Program-made: the position numbers and the translations under genes
Assembly: GCA_038380435.1 (NCBI GenBank)
Contig: JAWZYU010000661.1
Coordinates: forward strand, 25,861 to 89,860
Direction: 5' to 3'
From: Ryuthela nishihirai
Taxonomy: Eukaryota > Arthropoda > Arachnida > Araneae > Heptathelidae
DNA length: 64,000 bases
Notes under the pieces: model-generated
What the model was told of the DNA's origin: nothing
Databases searched by the model: none
What the model saw: only the letters and a program-made list of their open reading frames with translations
Part shown: positions 63,266 to 64,000 of the stretch, in pieces
Position numbering within the stretch: the stretch's first letter is position 1
Layout: the number at the start of each line of letters is the position of its first letter

Positions 63266-64000
63266 TTTATTTCTATTGTTATACTATAACTATAGTTTTA
63301 TCTATCTATACAAGGGGTTCGCCAGTTACATACACATTTCCAGGAGGTACGTGAAGCATAAAAGGTTGAGAACCACTGATATATATGTTTTATTTTATTC
63401 CCATTGTTATACTATAACTATAGTTTTTATCTATCTATACAAGGGGTAACGCCAGTTATATACACATTTCCAGGGGATACGTGAAGCATAAAAGGTTGAG
63501 AAACCACTGATATATATGTTTTTATTTTATTCCCATTGTTATACTATAACTATAGTTTTTATCTATCTATACAAGGGGTACGCCAGTTTACATACACATT
63601 TCCAGGGGGTACGTGAAGCATAAAAGGTTGAGAACCACTGATATATATGTTTTTATTTTATTCCCATTGTTATACTATAACTATAGTTTTTATCTATCTA
63701 TACAAGGGGTACGCCAGTTACATACACATTTCCAGGGGGGGACGTGAAGCATAAAAGGTTGAGAACCACTGATATATATGTTTTTATTTTATTCCCATTG
63801 TTATACTATAACTATAGTTTTTATCTATCTATACAAGGGGTACGCCAGTTACATACACATTTCCAGGAGGTACGTGAAGCATAAAAGGTTGAGAAACCAC
63901 TGATATATGTTTTATTTTTATTCCCATTGTTATACTATAACTACAGTTTTTATCTATCTATACAAGGGGTAACGCCAGTTACATACACATTTCCAGGAGG
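63266..64000 (+). repeat. About 130-bp tandem array of hAT MITE (N1) right half, open at window end
   Basis: Six units start at ATACTATAACTATAG (63281, 63409, 63541, 63672, 63803, 63932; periods 128-132). Each unit holds the right half of the N1 MITE with its terminal TTGAGAACCACTG, then a constant linker GATATATATGTTT plus ATTTTATTCCCATTG. Units differ by few bases. Confidence 0.93.

Overview
This window looks like intergenic or heterochromatin-like DNA from a metazoan nuclear genome. I see no intact host gene, no operon structure and no bacterial signals. Non-LTR retrotransposon debris, Tc1/mariner and hAT relics, tRNA-headed SINEs with target-site duplications (TSDs), minisatellites and AT-rich spacers fit an arthropod. 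A chelicerate such as a spider is my best guess from the general look of the repeats; nothing here proves it.

The dominant component is one SINE family, called SINE-A here. It is about 385-390 bp, with a tRNA-like head (A box, anticodon-loop-like CTCGTAA, B box GGTTCGAGTCC), a conserved non-tRNA body, and a 3' end GGTAAAACAACCCAACCC. I count close to 60 copies or recognisable pieces on both strands, roughly 30 percent of the window. More than twenty carry 10-16 bp TSDs. Most of the apparent small ORFs are this SINE read in different frames and are not annotated as genes.

Layout. 1-2680: decayed RTE-clade LINE (endonuclease plus reverse transcriptase). 3.6-3.9 kb: 71-bp tandem repeat. 5.1-8.5 kb: SINE-A copies, one inside a Tc1-like transposase relic. 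8.6-9.75 kb: pyrimidine-rich minisatellite, then a SINE-A dimer. 11-15.5 kb: SINE-A copies, C-run repeats, jockey-like RT relic. 15.5-16.3 kb: RTE 3' end, palindromic MITE, 43-bp tandem repeat. 17.1-19.25 kb: diverged AT-rich array hit by SINE-A and a hAT-type MITE. 18.9-23.9 kb: direct tandem segmental duplication of about 2.5 kb. 25-32 kb: truncated, composite, trimeric and nested SINE-A, and an RTE fragment split by the trimer. 32-33.3 kb: long-armed inverted repeat and spacer. 34.4-36.8 kb: Tc1 transposase relic broken up by SINE-A. 37.4-39.8 kb: LINE endonuclease relic with a hAT-type MITE, more hAT MITEs. 40.4-42.1 kb: old SINE-A debris. 42.4-43.2 kb: 0.76-kb palindrome. 44.8-45.7 kb: 34-bp minisatellite. 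46.0-46.8 kb: palindromic MITE, abutting hAT MITE, SINE-B. 47-51.8 kb: SINE-A. 52.2-53.8 kb: three generations of nested SINEs. 54.2-58.9 kb: SINE-A, some nested. 59-61 kb: spacer and a hAT MITE. 61.07-61.74 kb: SINE-A dimer. 61.8-62.9 kb: LINE ORF1-like relic split by SINE-A. 62.9-64 kb: hAT MITE piece, SINE-B, and a 130-bp tandem array running off the end.

The elements do not form a gene pathway. They record repeated retrotransposition, with SINE-A acting as a target for later SINE-A and SINE-B copies. The LINE that mobilises SINE-A is not identified: the RTE here ends in a GAT repeat, which does not match the AACCC tail of SINE-A.
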